This document shows positions 27,201 to 39,800 of a stretch of 64,000 bases of DNA, in pieces. The DNA is taken from positions 1,819,419 through 1,883,418 of the forward strand of contig JALPQD010000402.1 of the NCBI GenBank assembly GCA_023101885.1, in the 5' to 3' direction. The stretch is from Typhlomys cinereus. Taxonomy: Eukaryota > Chordata > Mammalia > Rodentia > Platacanthomyidae. Below the pieces are notes generated by a model that did not search any database, was not told the DNA's origin, and saw only the letters and a program-made list of their open reading frames with translations. The position numbers were made by a program, and so were the translations under genes. Each line of letters begins with the position of its first letter. The first letter of the stretch is position 1.

Positions 27201-30200
27201 CTTTCCTGTCAGTGGGGAAGCTCTGTTCCTGGTACCCACAGATTGTCCCTTGCTAGAACTTGTCACCCTTCATTATGGCTCACTGACTTCTGTTGCTAGG
27301 ACAAGGAGCACGGTCTCTTAGCAGTTTCATACCTACCCTGTGTTGCCATGAAAGGGTCACCCCCAAGAACTACCCAGATTGTAGCTGGTAGTTGGAGAGG
27401 CTGTCCTTAGGTAGTGGTGGTTCCTCCCCTGTTGCTAGGGAAATGGCTGCTTAGCAACTGGACTGCCCTTCTTATTAAGGAAACTGGATCCTACACAGCT
27501 TGAGTTCACTTCTTGCCAGAAGCTTTGTCTGTTGTGGCAGTGGAACATGCACCCCTGAAGTCATGTCTCATCCTTGGATGTTATCCCATACTAGCTTTTC
27601 AGTTACCCTGTTTGAAAGGATCTAGCATCCCTGATTGTTTTGTCAAAGTTGAGGGGATATCATTCCCAGCAACCAAACCATTCCTGTCACTTGAGGCTTA
27701 AACTAGTAAGACTACCTCTGCCCCTAACATTGTCATGGCTAGGTGAGTCACAAAACTACTAACTGGGGACTCTCTGTGGCTAGGAAATGTCACTTCTGGC
27801 AACCAAGAATGAACTGAACCCATTGTCAGTCTGAGTAGCACCTTTCCATGTAAATTATGAACCAGTCCTAGGGTCTTGCCACTCCCCTAGTCATCACAGA
27901 CTACTGGTCCTGTTTGTAGAGTAGTGGCACCCCCACATGAATATATCATCACTGTTCTATTAACTCAGAGGGGACACTTTGTCTGCTAGAGAGGAAAACC
28001 AAGCAGAGTTCAAGACTGCAGAGCCTGATTTCTGAAGAATGGTTTCCCTCATTGCCTTAGTAACTGGGTGATCCCCAGCTGCTAGAGAGGAAAGTCAGTG
28101 TCCCATTTCTGAAGGATGGCTTCCCTCCCATGGCCAGAAATCTCTGGGGTTTCAGGTGGACCATTGAGGTTCTCGGGTGCTGACACTGTTGTAGTGTAAT
28201 TCATGGTGGTGACACTTCTGGAACAATCATAGGGACCAGGAAAGAGGTCTGTGCTAAAAGCTGTTCCAAACAGCAAGAGGCCTTGTTGCTATGGAATGCC
28301 TTCTCCCTAGCAACAGATCATTGAGAGCCACAGGGGTTGGAACATCTCCCTAGCAACCCTAGCCATCTTGTTAGAGTGGATACTTCCTGGGCAGCCTCTC
28401 CACCCCACAGTTCAAAAGGGCCACTCTTGGAAGATATTCTAAGTATGTAAGCTTGGTTGTTAATGAACTGCATAACTTAGCAATCATAGCCCACCCACCC
28501 CCCTTTTATGTCTGGGACAAGCCTCACTAGTTAGGAAGAAAACCCTACTGTTGGTGAACTGTGCCTCACCCATCCACCTGGCTTCCTCTGGGCTGTCCTC
28601 TCCTGTGGCCTAGCAAAGTTACCAGCCAGAGAAAGACAGGGAGCTGTTGCCTCACCAGAATCCCCCTCCTTAGCATAAGGGCTGGGACAGAAGCAGGTGT
28701 TAGGAGGGGCCTGGCTGAGCTGCATGTCTATCCCACCCTCATCCTCCACCCCCCACCCCCCAGTCCGGAGAAGGCGGCCTCCCTGGAGTACGACTATGAG
28801 ACCATTCGCAACATCGACTGCTATGGTACAGACTTCTGCGTGCGGGTGCGGGATGGCATGCGGTACTGGAACATGACGGTGCAGTGGTGGCTGGCACAGT
28901 ACATCTACAAGAGTGCACCTGCCCACTCATACGTGTTAAGGTGAGGAACCCCCTTGAAGCTGCAGAAATCATCTAGGACTGCATCTCCCTAGAGGCCTTG
29001 CAACAGCCTGTTTCCTGTCTAAATGAACCCTTGCTCATAAGATTTACTGAGTTGTAGTTTGTTGGGCTGAGGGCAAACTCCTCAATTAGGGTTGAGGCAG
29101 GAGGATCACAAGTTCAAGGCCTGCCTGTGCTACTGAGTGGGTATGAGGCCAGTCGGTTAAAAAATAGAGTATCTCAAAAAAAAAAAAAAAAACCAAAGTC
29201 TGGGGCAGATGCCAGACAAGTGAAAGGGAACGTTCCTACCCATAGGCCTATCCACTGTAGGCCCACTTGCACTCCACAGATGTCCAGACTTGTGCAAGTA
29301 CAGACAACTTAAAAAGAGGCCTGTTGTCCACATTTGCAGAAGGACATAAGGTCATGGCTGAGTTGGTGGGTGGAAGGGAGTGAGAAAGGAAGAGGTGGGG
29401 GATAAGGACATACATTCATTCTGTTTGTAAACCTCAAAAAAAAAAAAAAAGAAGTAGAGAGCCAATGAGATGGCTCAGTGGGCAAAGATACTTGCCACAC
29501 AAGCCTAATGACCTGAGTTCAAACCCCTAAACTAACATAAAGGTGGAAGGAGAAAATGAACACCACAAAAGTTATCCTCTCCTCTGTCCTCCACATACAC
29601 ATGGTGGCCCATTCCTCCCTTTCCCCCACCCCCAGTAATAGTACTAATTTTTAAAATGAAGCTAGGGAGATGGGTCAGGAATGCCTCACAAGCAGAAGGA
29701 CCTGAGTTTGGATCCTAGATTCCATATAAAAACTCCAGATGGAAATGGCATTGGCCCGCACTTCCAGTTCTGGAAGGTAGAGCCTGGGAAATCCTAGATG
29801 GAAGCAGAAAGGAAGTAAAAGCACTCCTTGAACTTCCACAAGCACATATATAGTGGCATTAATACACAGATACACCATGTGAGTGCACACAAAAAAATAA
29901 AGTTTAGAAAAACGTGCACGGGCAGAGGCAGTATAGTCAAATTTTTCAAAATCCTTGCAGGTTTCTGAAAAGCCTTGAGGAATTAATTGATATCTTAGTT
30001 TCTTACCTATCTAGTAAAAAGGTATAACCTGTTTTATCTGTTGATAGGATTGAGGTGAAGTGTTCCTGTTTTCTATTGATAGGATTAAGTGAGATGAAGT
30101 GTTATGTGCACTAAATGAGTTCTGGCAAGTGAGTGCTCACTGTATGTAATGGTTAATCTTTACTATTGCTGCGAGAGAGCACCCAAAGTCAAACAATTTA

Positions 30201-32414
30201 TGGAAGAAAAGGAGATTTATTCAACGTACAGTTCCATAGGGGAACAGTGAAGATGGCATGGCTGGCTGGCTGGCAAACTAAGTCACAGCAGACCTCCACA
30301 TAGCTTGAGTATTCCTGGAATGTCTCTCCACCTATATTCTGTGTTCCCTTTTACATGGTCCATTACTGGGAGGTTCCTATGGGATCTATGGAAGTTCTCA
30401 TGGAATTCAGGGTGGGTATAATCCTTTCAGGTGGTCTTAGTTGACTTCCAAGTGTGGTCTCAGCCAATCTTAGTTAATACCAGGTGTCAAATTGACACCC
30501 AGGCTTACCTATCACACTGTATGATAATGGTTTTGTTGATTTTTGTTCTTTGTTTTTTGAGACAGGGTCTCATATAGCCTAGGATAACCTCAAACTCACT
30601 ATGTAAGAGGGGAGACCATAGTTGGAGATTTCCAAGTCTCATCAAGTTAAAAATTATATCCCTGGATCCCAGTAGCCAGAATATGTTTGGGACCAGGTAT
30701 AGTAGTGGTATGTTCCTGGAGTCTTAGCACTTGAGAGACTGAGGCCTGTCTGGATTACATAGTCAGACCCTGAACCTTCAATTCCTGATGTTCCTGCTTG
30801 TCTCCCAAGTGCCTGAATCACACCTGTCAGCTACCATACCTGGATCCTTTTTCTTTCCCCCTCTTTGCTTTTTGGGTTGTTTTGTGTTTGTTTACGAAAC
30901 AAGGTCTCACTCTGTAGCTGTGGCTATTGAAACTTGCTATGTAGACCAGGCTAGCTTCAACTGCCAGCTACCCTCCTGCCTCTGCCTGTATTTGGATTAT
31001 AGGTATGCACCATCTTCCTTGGTTGGCCAGCTTTTATTATTTTTGTTTGTTTGTTTGCTTGCTTGCTTGGCTCTTTTTATTTGTTTTTGTGAAGCTAAAA
31101 TACTGGAGATAAGACTCAGAGATCTTGCACACATAAGACAAGCATTCAGCCTTTCTCATGCTATCAGGTATGATCAGGTAATGCAGCCTTCCGATAAAGT
31201 ATTTAGAATAGCATCTGTAAAACTAGATTTTGGTGTGTGATGGGGGATTGTGGTGTGAAGGAAGATCCACTCTAAGCAAGTGAGGCAGCACAGACTTGGA
31301 ATGGAAGCGCTCAGGAGGCCAAAGCAGGAAGCTCAGTGGTCTGGGCAGCCTAAACTAAATGCTGTCTGAGAATACCAAGACCCATTCTGGCCTTGTGTGC
31401 AGGATGCCTGGCAGGGCAGGGGTGGGGATTGACAAGAGGCAAAACAGGAAGTGGGATGTGAGCTTTTTCGTTGTTCAGAGGGGATGGAGGTTAGAAGTCC
31501 CTCTGTAGGGCTGACACTGACTTCCATGTAGGTAGGTTTAAATAGGAAGAGACTAGGGTGGAAACGAGACCTGCTTTTCAGACAGCAGATGAGGAACACC
31601 TGAGAAAGACAGGTCAGGAGGAAACTAGTGTGTGTGCATGAAGCAAGACTTAGGTTCATCCCATTACTTTAGAGGTGACTATCAGATATCTCCCTGGGGA
31701 TCATTGGATAGGCTGAGAGTAATGTGATCTTGGTGCTTAAGGAAAAGCTGGTGTTAGAACTGGACAGGAAAGCCAGGAGTGGTGGCACTTATCTATCGCC
31801 CCAGCACTCGGAGGTGGACGTGGGCAGATCATGAGTTACTGGTCAACCTAGTAACGTCATGAGAACCTGTCTCAAAAAATTAAAGAAAAAAAAAAAGTGA
31901 GGGCTAGAGATGTAACTTAGTTGTTAGAACTCTCGCCTGGCATGCCTGAGCTCTGGGTTCACGGGTCAGCATTCCATGAAGGAAGGTGTGGGAGTGCATG
32001 CCCATAATCCCAGCACTGGCAGGTAGGAACCTGAAGATCAAATTTGGGGTATCCACAGCTACATAGTTACTCTAGGGGTTGGGGATTTAGCTCAGTGGTA
32101 GAGCGCTTGCGAGGCCCTGGGTTCGGTCCCCAGCACCGGAAAAAAAAAAAAAGATAAAATTACATAGTTACTCTAAGGCCAGTTTGGATTACAAGAGATC
32201 CTGTCTCAAAAACATAGCAGACAGTTGAACATTGCCAGATATAGATATTGAAGTCTTGGAGGGATAGATAAACTCAGGGTTAGTTCCCCAATGTTTAGAT
32301 CACTTATTCTCAATTGAGAGTGACTTGCTGCTATACCATCATCTTTGGGGGCCAGTGGGTATATAGCAGTTATTTGGAGACTTAATTTTTAACATTTTGT
32401 TTTTGCGTGCGTGC

Positions 32415-32469
<55 letters not shown>

Positions 32470-32868
32470 ATGTGTGCCTGTGGAGGCCTTAGGGTAACTT
32501 TGGGAATCATGCTGGTCTTTTTGCTTTGTTCTAACTCCATCTTCGATGGTCAGAAATATAGTCTGCTGCATTGTCATTTCCACCTGGCTTTTTTTTTTTT
32601 TTTTTAACATGGAATCCAAACTCAGGACCTTCTGCTGTCAAGACAGAGGCCTCACCTTTGAACCATCTCTCCAGACCTTTTAAACTTCCCAGCATTGAGG
32701 ATTCAAATCTGAGGCCCAAGCATGCTGCTGTTCAAGTGCTCTGCCACTAAACCACACACATTCCAGGAGACGTATTCCTGGAGACTAGTGCTCTTAAAAA
32801 TTCTGTAACACATGAAACTCAACTTTTTTTTTCATTTAATTTTATTTTATTCAATTGTGCGTGCGTGC

Positions 32869-32913
<45 letters not shown>

Positions 32914-34770
32914 ACCAAGGACGAATTCAGGAACCACCATGGACAACCTCCACCTCCTCCTTGTTTACTCTGCCCTGGGATTCACAGGCTCCGCCGTACC
33001 AGGAGCAGAAACGCAGGCTGCCCCTGCTTCTGCCCAGCGTCTATACATGGGGTCTAGGATCCGAACTCAGGACCTTTGGCTTAATCCCTGAGCCACCTCT
33101 CCAGCCCCAGAACTCACCTTTTTGTCTGCTTGACATCCCCCGTCATGGTTCGATCAGCACTATTCTGTTGCTGAGTTACATTGGTACTTAAGTCTTGGGT
33201 GTGTTAGAAGAACAAGCACCCAAGTAGAAAAGAACCCCAAGATCATAATTCTGACAAAAGCCACTGATTGTCATACAGTTGAAGAGGGAGGTAGGCCTTC
33301 TTAACAGATGGTCAGAGCCTAAATTTGGGAGCTCCAGTGTGATCGAATTAGATTTCCGGACTCATAAGAGAAGGACTAACCCTTCGGTTCTGCCAAGGAG
33401 GAGGGGGACAAGGGTTGGACATCCTGGGTCTTAACATGTTGGGCATTACATTCCTAAGTCCCAATAGCCAGATGTTAAAGCTAGGTGGGGTGGTTGTGTT
33501 CCTTTATTCTGAGCACTTGGGAGGCTGAGGCAGGAGAATCAAGAGTTTGAAACCATATAGTGAGACCCTGTCTCTCCAAAAAACAAACCAGAGAAGTGGG
33601 GGAAACACACAGTGGAATCCTGATTCCCAAGAGAAAAGAAAGAAGGGAAAGGGGAAGAGGGAATGGGTCTGGGGGAGGGGGGATGCTTATGAAACCTGCA
33701 TGTTTTGTTCTTTTTCAGTACTAGGGAGTTCTGAAAGTCTAGCCTCTTTTTCCTTTGAGACAGCATTGCGCTGTGTAGCCCAGACTGGCCTCAAACTCAA
33801 AATCCTCTTGCCTCAGTTTCTGAGGTGCCATAATTCCAGGGTTTCTGAGATTGGAGTAAGTCACCTGAGAACTTCTATTTCTCTTATCCAATCACTGCCG
33901 TGTTCAACCTTACTTTGCCTCTAGAGCTCACATGGAAATCCGTATTTCTGACTAGTTACCTGATGTGAATGCTGGACTTGAGAACTGGAATTGTTGGTTC
34001 TAAGAGAGGAAGAACGTTAAAACTTGAGGCATTAGGTCCTTATAGGAGAGAGCCAGGGGGGCATTGCTGGGAGAGTCAAAGGGGCCTAGAGCCTCCTGAC
34101 TCTGGAAAAAGCCACAACTGTCTTAGAATTATGTGATTATAGCTCATGGATGGAACCCTTGCATGTGTAAGACTCAGTCCCCTAGGAACACAACACAAAA
34201 AACAAATGCAAGCCACCTCAGCCGTCAGGAAAAAGTCTGAAGGTACAGGATCAGTACTCCTGGGTCTGAGGGAGGAGGGCTCTTGTCTGAACCTCTATGA
34301 GGGAGGAGGACTTAAGACAGGAGACTTAAAGCCTGTATGCCTGTGTCTTGATCCCACTTCTCCCCTTCTTGCCTTCTAGGAGTGCCTGGACCATGCTACT
34401 GAGCGCCTATTGGCACGGTCTCCACCCTGGCTACTACCTAAGCTTCCTGACCATCCCACTGTGCCTGGCCGCAGAGGGCTGTTTGGAGTCAGCCTTGCGG
34501 GGACGGCTGAGCCCAAAAGGCCAGCAGGCCTGGGACTGGGTACACTGGTTCTTGAAGATGCGGGCCTACGACTACATGTGCATGGGCTTTGTACTCCTCT
34601 CCATGGGTGACACCCTCCGATACTGGTCCTCCATCTACTTCTGCATCCACTTATTAGCTCTGGCCTGCCTGGGGCTGGGGCTGGCGCTGGGCGGGGGCAG
34701 CCCCAGGCGAAGGAAAATAGCATCCCAGGCCACCACCAATCAGACGCCAGAAAAGCTCAGAGAGGAATGA
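21286..34770 (+). CDS. MBOAT7: Lysophosphatidylinositol acyltransferase 1 (MBOAT7/LPIAT1)
   Basis: Multi-pass ER enzyme that transfers arachidonoyl from acyl-CoA to lysophosphatidylinositol in the Lands cycle. Coding exons: 21286-21361 (MTPEEWTYLVVLLIS), 21450-21579, 22620-22746, 24567-24726, 26689-27049, 28764-28940, 34380-34770; non-coding exon 1 ends 20629. They sum to 1422 nt, 473 residues, one more than I recall for human. The MBOAT catalytic pair is present at the family positions: Asn321 in RYWNMTVQWW and His356 in SAYWHGLHPGYY. Hydrophobic segments run throughout (e.g. FGLLFLLSSHLFPL) and the C-terminus ends EKLREE. All splice sites are GT/AG with matching phases. The 5.4-kb intron before the last exon is full of SINEs. 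TMC4 begins only about 285 bp past the poly(A) signal. Confidence 0.97.
22750..24560 (+). other. MBOAT7 intron with degraded repeats
   Basis: No coding signal is seen. It has T-rich B1-like remnants near 23035-23160, reverse SINE remnants near 23210-23480, a B1-like segment at about 23928-24060 and a (CT)n run at 24062-24085. Confidence 0.6.
26270..26640 (+). repeat. Long polypyrimidine tract upstream of an MBOAT7 acceptor
   Basis: About 370 nt of almost pure C/T (CTTCC, CCTCTT, TTTTCC blocks) ending about 50 nt before the acceptor at 26688. It creates a spurious Leu/Pro/Phe-rich open frame. Confidence 0.9.
27290..28490 (+). repeat. Decayed tandem repeat with GTTGCTAGG / CCTAGCAAC motifs in an MBOAT7 intron
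   Basis: Recurring motifs: GTTGCTAGG at 27292 and 27431, TTAGCAAC at 27451, GTTGCTATGG at 28285, CCTAGCAAC at 28306 and 28349. Related blocks CTGCTAGAGAGGAAA occur at 27983 and 28079, each followed by a TTTCTGAAG-ATGG-TTCCCTC segment (28029 and 28106). Confidence 0.6.
29660..29912 (+). repeat. tRNA-headed SINEs in the MBOAT7 intron
   Basis: Head AGCTAGGGAGATGGGTCAG, body ACTCCAGATGGAAATGGCA, A-rich tail. Another copy of the second subfamily precedes it at about 29455-29650. Confidence 0.8.
32062..32175 (+). repeat. ID element (tRNA-Ala/BC1-like SINE) with target-site duplication
   Basis: GGGGTTGGGGATTTAGCTCA starts at 32075 and continues with an intact A box, a B box (GGTTCGGTCCCCAGC) and a 12-14 nt poly(A). 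Direct repeats ACATAGTTACTCTA occur at 32061-32074 and 32162-32175. The central part is shortened: GAGCGCTTGC passes straight to GAGGCCCTGG, lacking the usual second arm of the mid hairpin. Confidence 0.9.
32395..32678 (-). repeat. tRNA-headed SINE with (GT)n
   Basis: (GT)n about 32417-32466, GAGGCCTTAGGGTAACTTTG body, ending CCATCTCTCCAGACC. MBOAT7 intron. Confidence 0.85.
32822..33108 (-). repeat. tRNA-headed SINE with (GT)n
   Basis: (GT)n about 32865-32910, GACGAATTCAGGAACCACCA body as in the young copy at 10606, ending GCCACCTCTCCAGCCCC. Flanks GAAACTCAACTTTTT and GAACTCACCTTTTT look like a slightly diverged target-site duplication. Confidence 0.87.
33475..33590 (+). repeat. B1-type SINE
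   Basis: 7SL-like monomer: GCTAGGTGGGGTGGTTGTG, then GAGCACTTGGGAGGCTGAGG, then GAGACCCTGTCTC and an A-rich end. Similar B1-like pieces lie at about 7915-7995 and 31770-31885. Confidence 0.85.
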
Positions 34771-35383
34771 GCCACAGAGTGCTCCACTGCCAGTCAACAC
34801 TGGGAATTCTGTGAACCAGGATACTGTCTCTCCCTAGCAATAGCCTATTGTTTGGCTAGGAGCCTGGAGAGGATTCCCTCTTCCTAGATAACCCCTGTCT
34901 CCAACTCAGACAGATCCGGGGGATCCTCCTCCCACAAGTTCTCCCTGCTTCCTGACCTTCCCTAGATCTTCCACCTCTGACATCATGGTATTTTCCACGC
35001 CTGTCTCCTGCTGACTGCACAGAGTCAAGAACTCGATTTTTCAAAAGCACCAAGGCAGGATCTGATCACCCTATGACTTCTTGGACAGACTCCCTCTGGG
35101 TTTCCATTGTGGGAACGGGAGCTTCAGGGCCAGGTTCCAGGGTAGAGTGGGGGAATCTCCTCCTGGATTTTTGTTTGTTTTTAATCTCTTCAAACCAGTA
35201 TTTCAGATAGGGAAGAGAACATGAGCTTTCACTTTCTAAAGGGGCAACTGAGGTACCAGTGAGCAGCCCTGGGGGAAATGTGCTCTTACAATTTATGTCT
35301 GAGCCAGTGCTGGGCCCCATGTACACCTGCCACCCTCTTGTCATCCTTGGCCTGTGACAGGTCGGAATGTGTAAATCTTCCCC

Positions 35384-35389
35384 AATAAA
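35384..35389 (+). terminator. MBOAT7: MBOAT7 poly(A) signal
   Basis: AATAAA followed by a GTGTTACACAGGTGTCTGTG GT-rich downstream element; the 3' UTR is about 640 nt. Confidence 0.85.
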
Positions 35390-35673
35390 GTGTTACACAG
35401 GTGTCTGTGAGCGTAAACTGCTTCGGGGCACTGCAGTGTCGATGCCAGTGTGGCTTGCTGTGGGGTTGGTTCCCCAGAAGTCCGTTGGCAGGCTCAGTAG
35501 GCCACAAGGACTTGATTCCCAGGAGATAACTATCTCAAAGTACAGGACGCTGACTACATTCCCTTCAGGTCTCCTAGTGGCCACCTGCAGCCCTGCCCCG
35601 GGCCACTCCCTTACCTACTACAGTCCCCACCCCCAGGGCCTCTAGAGACGGAAACACAGGTGCTTTCAGAGCC

Positions 35674-36808
35674 ATGGAAGAAAGAACTGAGATATCGGAG
35701 GCCTGGGGCCCCTCCAGGGACTGGTCAAGTCCCCCAAAGGCCACAACAGGTGAGAGAGGCTGGGGAGGTCAAATGCAACCAAGGTCCCCGAACGCAGAGA
35801 AAGAAGACTACCTGGGTTCCTGGGCCTGAGGGCAGGAAGGGAAGGAGATCATCTTCGAGACTTGAGTCAAGGCCAGGACACCTACATTCTAGTCTTGCAA
35901 GAGGAAAGAGCCAGGGATTAGGTCCCTGGTATCATGTGGGAGGGGCCAAACTCCTCAGTAAATAAAAGGAAGTTGAAGTCTGGACTCTTGGTAAAAAGCC
36001 ATGGGGGTCTTGGTCTGTAGGGAGGAGAAACTAGGACATGAAAAGGAACTGAGGGGGTTTCAAAATATTGTTTGAGGGAAGGCCACAGTCTGCTCTCTGG
36101 GTCTAAAGGAGGAAGTACTGTAGCTGGGTCATCTAGAACTGGGGCTGAACCCCTATGTCCTAGAAAGGAAAGTTGAGTCTGGATCTGAGGGAGGAGGGTT
36201 GGGGTCAGGACTGGGCTAAACCCCCTGGTCCAAGAGAAGAAGGCTGAACCTGAATCCTTGAGTCTGAGGGAGGAAGGCTGGGGCCTAGACCCCTGGATCT
36301 GAGCGAGCAGGGCCTTGGCTGCATTCCTGAGTCTTGCCGGTTTCTGTTCTGCTCAGGCCGCTCACTGGCCTCTGTGCTGAACGAACTCCCCAGTGCTGCC
36401 ACTCTCCGCTACCGTGGTCCTGGTGTGCTGCCTTGGGGGACACAGGACGAGGACGATGACGGAGCCAGGAGTGTCCAGGCCTTTGCAGATGCCGCCACCA
36501 CACAGCTGCAGGCATCTCCTTCCCGAGAACTCCCCTGGCCCATGCAGGCCAGACGAGCACACAGGTGAAACCCCACTTTTTTTCTGACACCTTCCCCACT
36601 ACCCGGTCACTTCCTGTGACTTCAACTGACTGTTTTTGATCTTTGTAATAAAGCCTTGGCCCTGGCCTGCGCATCGCTCCAGGGCAGGGTTTCATTGGGC
36701 CTATTCCAAACTCAGCACCAACAGAAACATGCAAATTTATTCTTTCTATGTTTTTGTTCCCTTGCTCACAACCTTCCTCCCTTTCTTTTCCGTTGTGTTG
36801 TTTTCAAT

Positions 36809-36841
<33 letters not shown>

Positions 36842-39800
36842 GAACACAGGCAGCATTTCTGGACCTCAGAATGACCATTGTGGAGTCACTCTTCCTCCTC
36901 ATATCTTTACATGGGTTTTATGGGTTGAACTCAGGTCATCAGGCTTGTGTGCAAACTCTTTTATCTACTGAATCATCTCTCCAACCCTGCTTTTTTTTTT
37001 CCTCTCTGAGACTGGGGCCTCATTCTGCAGTCCAGGCTGACTTGGAATTCACTATATAGTCCACGATGACATCAAATTTATGGAGAACCTCCTTCCTTTG
37101 TCTTTCCAAGTACTGGGATAACAGGTGTCAGCCACCACATCAATCCTTTCTTTACTTTTCTTTCAATGGGATCTCACTAATTTGCCCAGCCTGTCCTGGG
37201 ACTGCCTCATCCTCACCACTGATGAGATTAGATTATAGTGAGATTAGATTATAGGTGTGCACCAACACAAAGGATGCTTTTTTTTTCTGCCTAGCTTCTT
37301 TATAAATTTGGCTTCTGTCTTTGTGTCTTCTTTAATAATTTAAAAGTAGGAAGGGGGAGGAGGAGAGAACACAGGTGAATGCATGTCATGGCACACATGG
37401 AAGTCAGGGGACAACTTCTGGAACTTAATTCTCTTCTTCCACTCTTTGGCTTCTGGGGTCTTGAACTCAGGTTTCCAAGTTTGCAAGCAAGCAGCTTTAC
37501 TAGCTTTTTTTTTAATTGTAGAAAGTATTCCATGTTATAGGTCAATGAGATGACATCAGGAGTAAAGGTGAAGGCACATAGATCTGACAACTTGAGTTCA
37601 ACACCTCAGAATTCCCATAGTAGAAGGACACAATACCAAAGGTTGTACTCTAACCTCCACACATATGCATGACATGGATGAGCTTTCTGTTTTTTTTCTT
37701 TTCTTCCTTCCGTCTCAAATACATAAATGAATATTAAAAAGAGTATCTCACATTATGAATACTGTGTACTGCATATATACTCATATAGGGTTGCTTCTGT
37801 CTTTTGGAGGGCTTCAGTTTGGAGCGACGAAGCCTTTCATTTTCTGTCTCTGACTCTGTTGCCCTTCCAGGAAGATCCAGGTTACAGAACAGGCAGCTTC
37901 TGGCTCTGACTCTAAGACTGCTCACTGGACCCGACAGCTTTCTAGAAACAAGAAAAAGATAAAAGAAGGCTTGCACACCCTGCAGCCCTGGGCATGGACG
38001 CTGAAGAAGATAGGGGGTATGGTGGGATCCAGGGAGGAGGGCTGCGTTAGGGCAGGACTCCTGGGTCTGAGGGAGGAAAGCTAGGGCAGGATTCTGAGAA
38101 ATCTGTGGCCTCTCTGCTGCCCTCTGCAGGTCAGTTTGGAGCCGGCACCGAATCCTACTTCTCCCTGCTGCGCTTCCTTCTGTCTCTGAACTTAGTGGGG
38201 TCTGTGATTGCCCTCTGCATGAAGCTGCTCCCCACCTGGTTGGAGGAGGCTCCCCCAGGTCCTCCTGATTCTGATATCTCCTCACCCTGCGGTTCCTACA
38301 ACCCCCACACCCAGGGCTTGGTATCCTTCCCCAGTCAGGTCTTCAATTTGCTCTCTGGAGAAGTGAGTATCGTGGTCTCTGGGGCGTCCACACTTGTGAG
38401 ACTTGTTGGCCTCAGGACCTGCATCCGAGGCCCTGACCCATAGGTTCTGATTGCCCATCTCCCTGGTTCCTACTTCCATCTAGTCTCACAGTGACCACCG
38501 CCCTGCTTCTCCCTCCCCAGGGTTACTTAGAGTGGTCTCCTCTTTTCTATGGTTACTACCCACCCCGCTCGCACCTAGCTGTTGCCTACCTGTGCTCCAT
38601 CTTTGCCACAGGCCTCATCTACCTGCTGCTCATCTTACACCGGTGAGTGACACCCTTCCGCATCCTGATCCTTCCCCAAGAAACTGAGAACTGCTTTCCT
38701 CTGAGTTGAAATTTATTTTGAAGCCACAGTTGTCTCCACATTCAAGCCTTTAATCCTAGCACTTGGAAAGCTGGGGCAAGAGGATTATTTCCAGCTCAAA
38801 ACTAGCTTGTGCTGCAGAGTGTGTTCCAGGCTACTAGGAGGTGCCAGTCTCAAAAACCCAAAGCAGAGGCTGGGAAGATGGCTCAGTGGTTAAAGCACTT
38901 GCTATCCAAGCAAAGAACAGGAATTGGGATCCCCAGAACCCATATAAAATGCTGGATGGGTATGGCAGTCTGTTTGTAATTCCAAACCTAGAAGGCAGAG
39001 CGTGGGAATCTCCAGAACAAGCTGGCTGGTCAGACTAACCCTATCATTTAGCTCAGAGACCCAGCCTCAAAAGAGTGAAGTTTGGAAGAGCTATGGAAGA
39101 ATTCCTGATCTCACCCTCAGGCCTCCACAGGCATACACATGTGTACATGTGTACACATTTGTATGAGCACTGATTTACACAGGTAAACCCACCCACATGC
39201 AAACACATACACACGTGCACATCCATATACAGGCAAATGATAAAAAGAATAAGAAAACTAAACATATCTGTTTTTAAGATGCTGTGGTGGAACTGTAGGA
39301 GAAACTTTGTTTAGCATGCTCGAAGTCCTGATTTGCTTCCCAGTACTTCAAAACTTCAAAACCAGGGGAGAGAGGGAGAGGGAGGGAAGGAGAGAGAGAG
39401 AGAGAGAGAGAATGTAAAGGCAGTGCCAAAGGTACCAAATGCCAAGTTTTTTCTTCCTTTTGTATCTTAGAACATAATCTAATATAAGGTAAGGCATTCC
39501 ATTAGCCTATGAAAGTGCTGTAACCATGTACATTTGTAAACTCCAACACTGAGGAGGCTGAGGCAGAAGGATAGTTGTAAAGGCCAAGCCAATCTGGGCT
39601 ACATGGTAAAGCCCATAAAAAGATATCAAGACACAGAAAAGAGCCATCCCTCCAGCACCAAATCTGTTTTTAGACTTTATATATAAATGGAGACTTTTTG
39701 TCCAGCTCTTTGGGACCCCAAGTCTCACCATATCCCATCTTCCTTGGTCTCGCCTCTTAGCTCGGTGTCCGGGTTGAAGCAGACATTGTTGGCCGAGTCT

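Noticed and set aside
26324..27256. 310-codon frame rich in Leu, Pro and Phe
   Set aside because: The first two thirds is the intronic polypyrimidine tract; the rest is the MBOAT7 exon read in the wrong frame.
32075..32150. tRNA-like sequence with A and B boxes
   Set aside because: It has a poly(A) tail and target-site duplications, so it is an ID SINE, not a tRNA gene.
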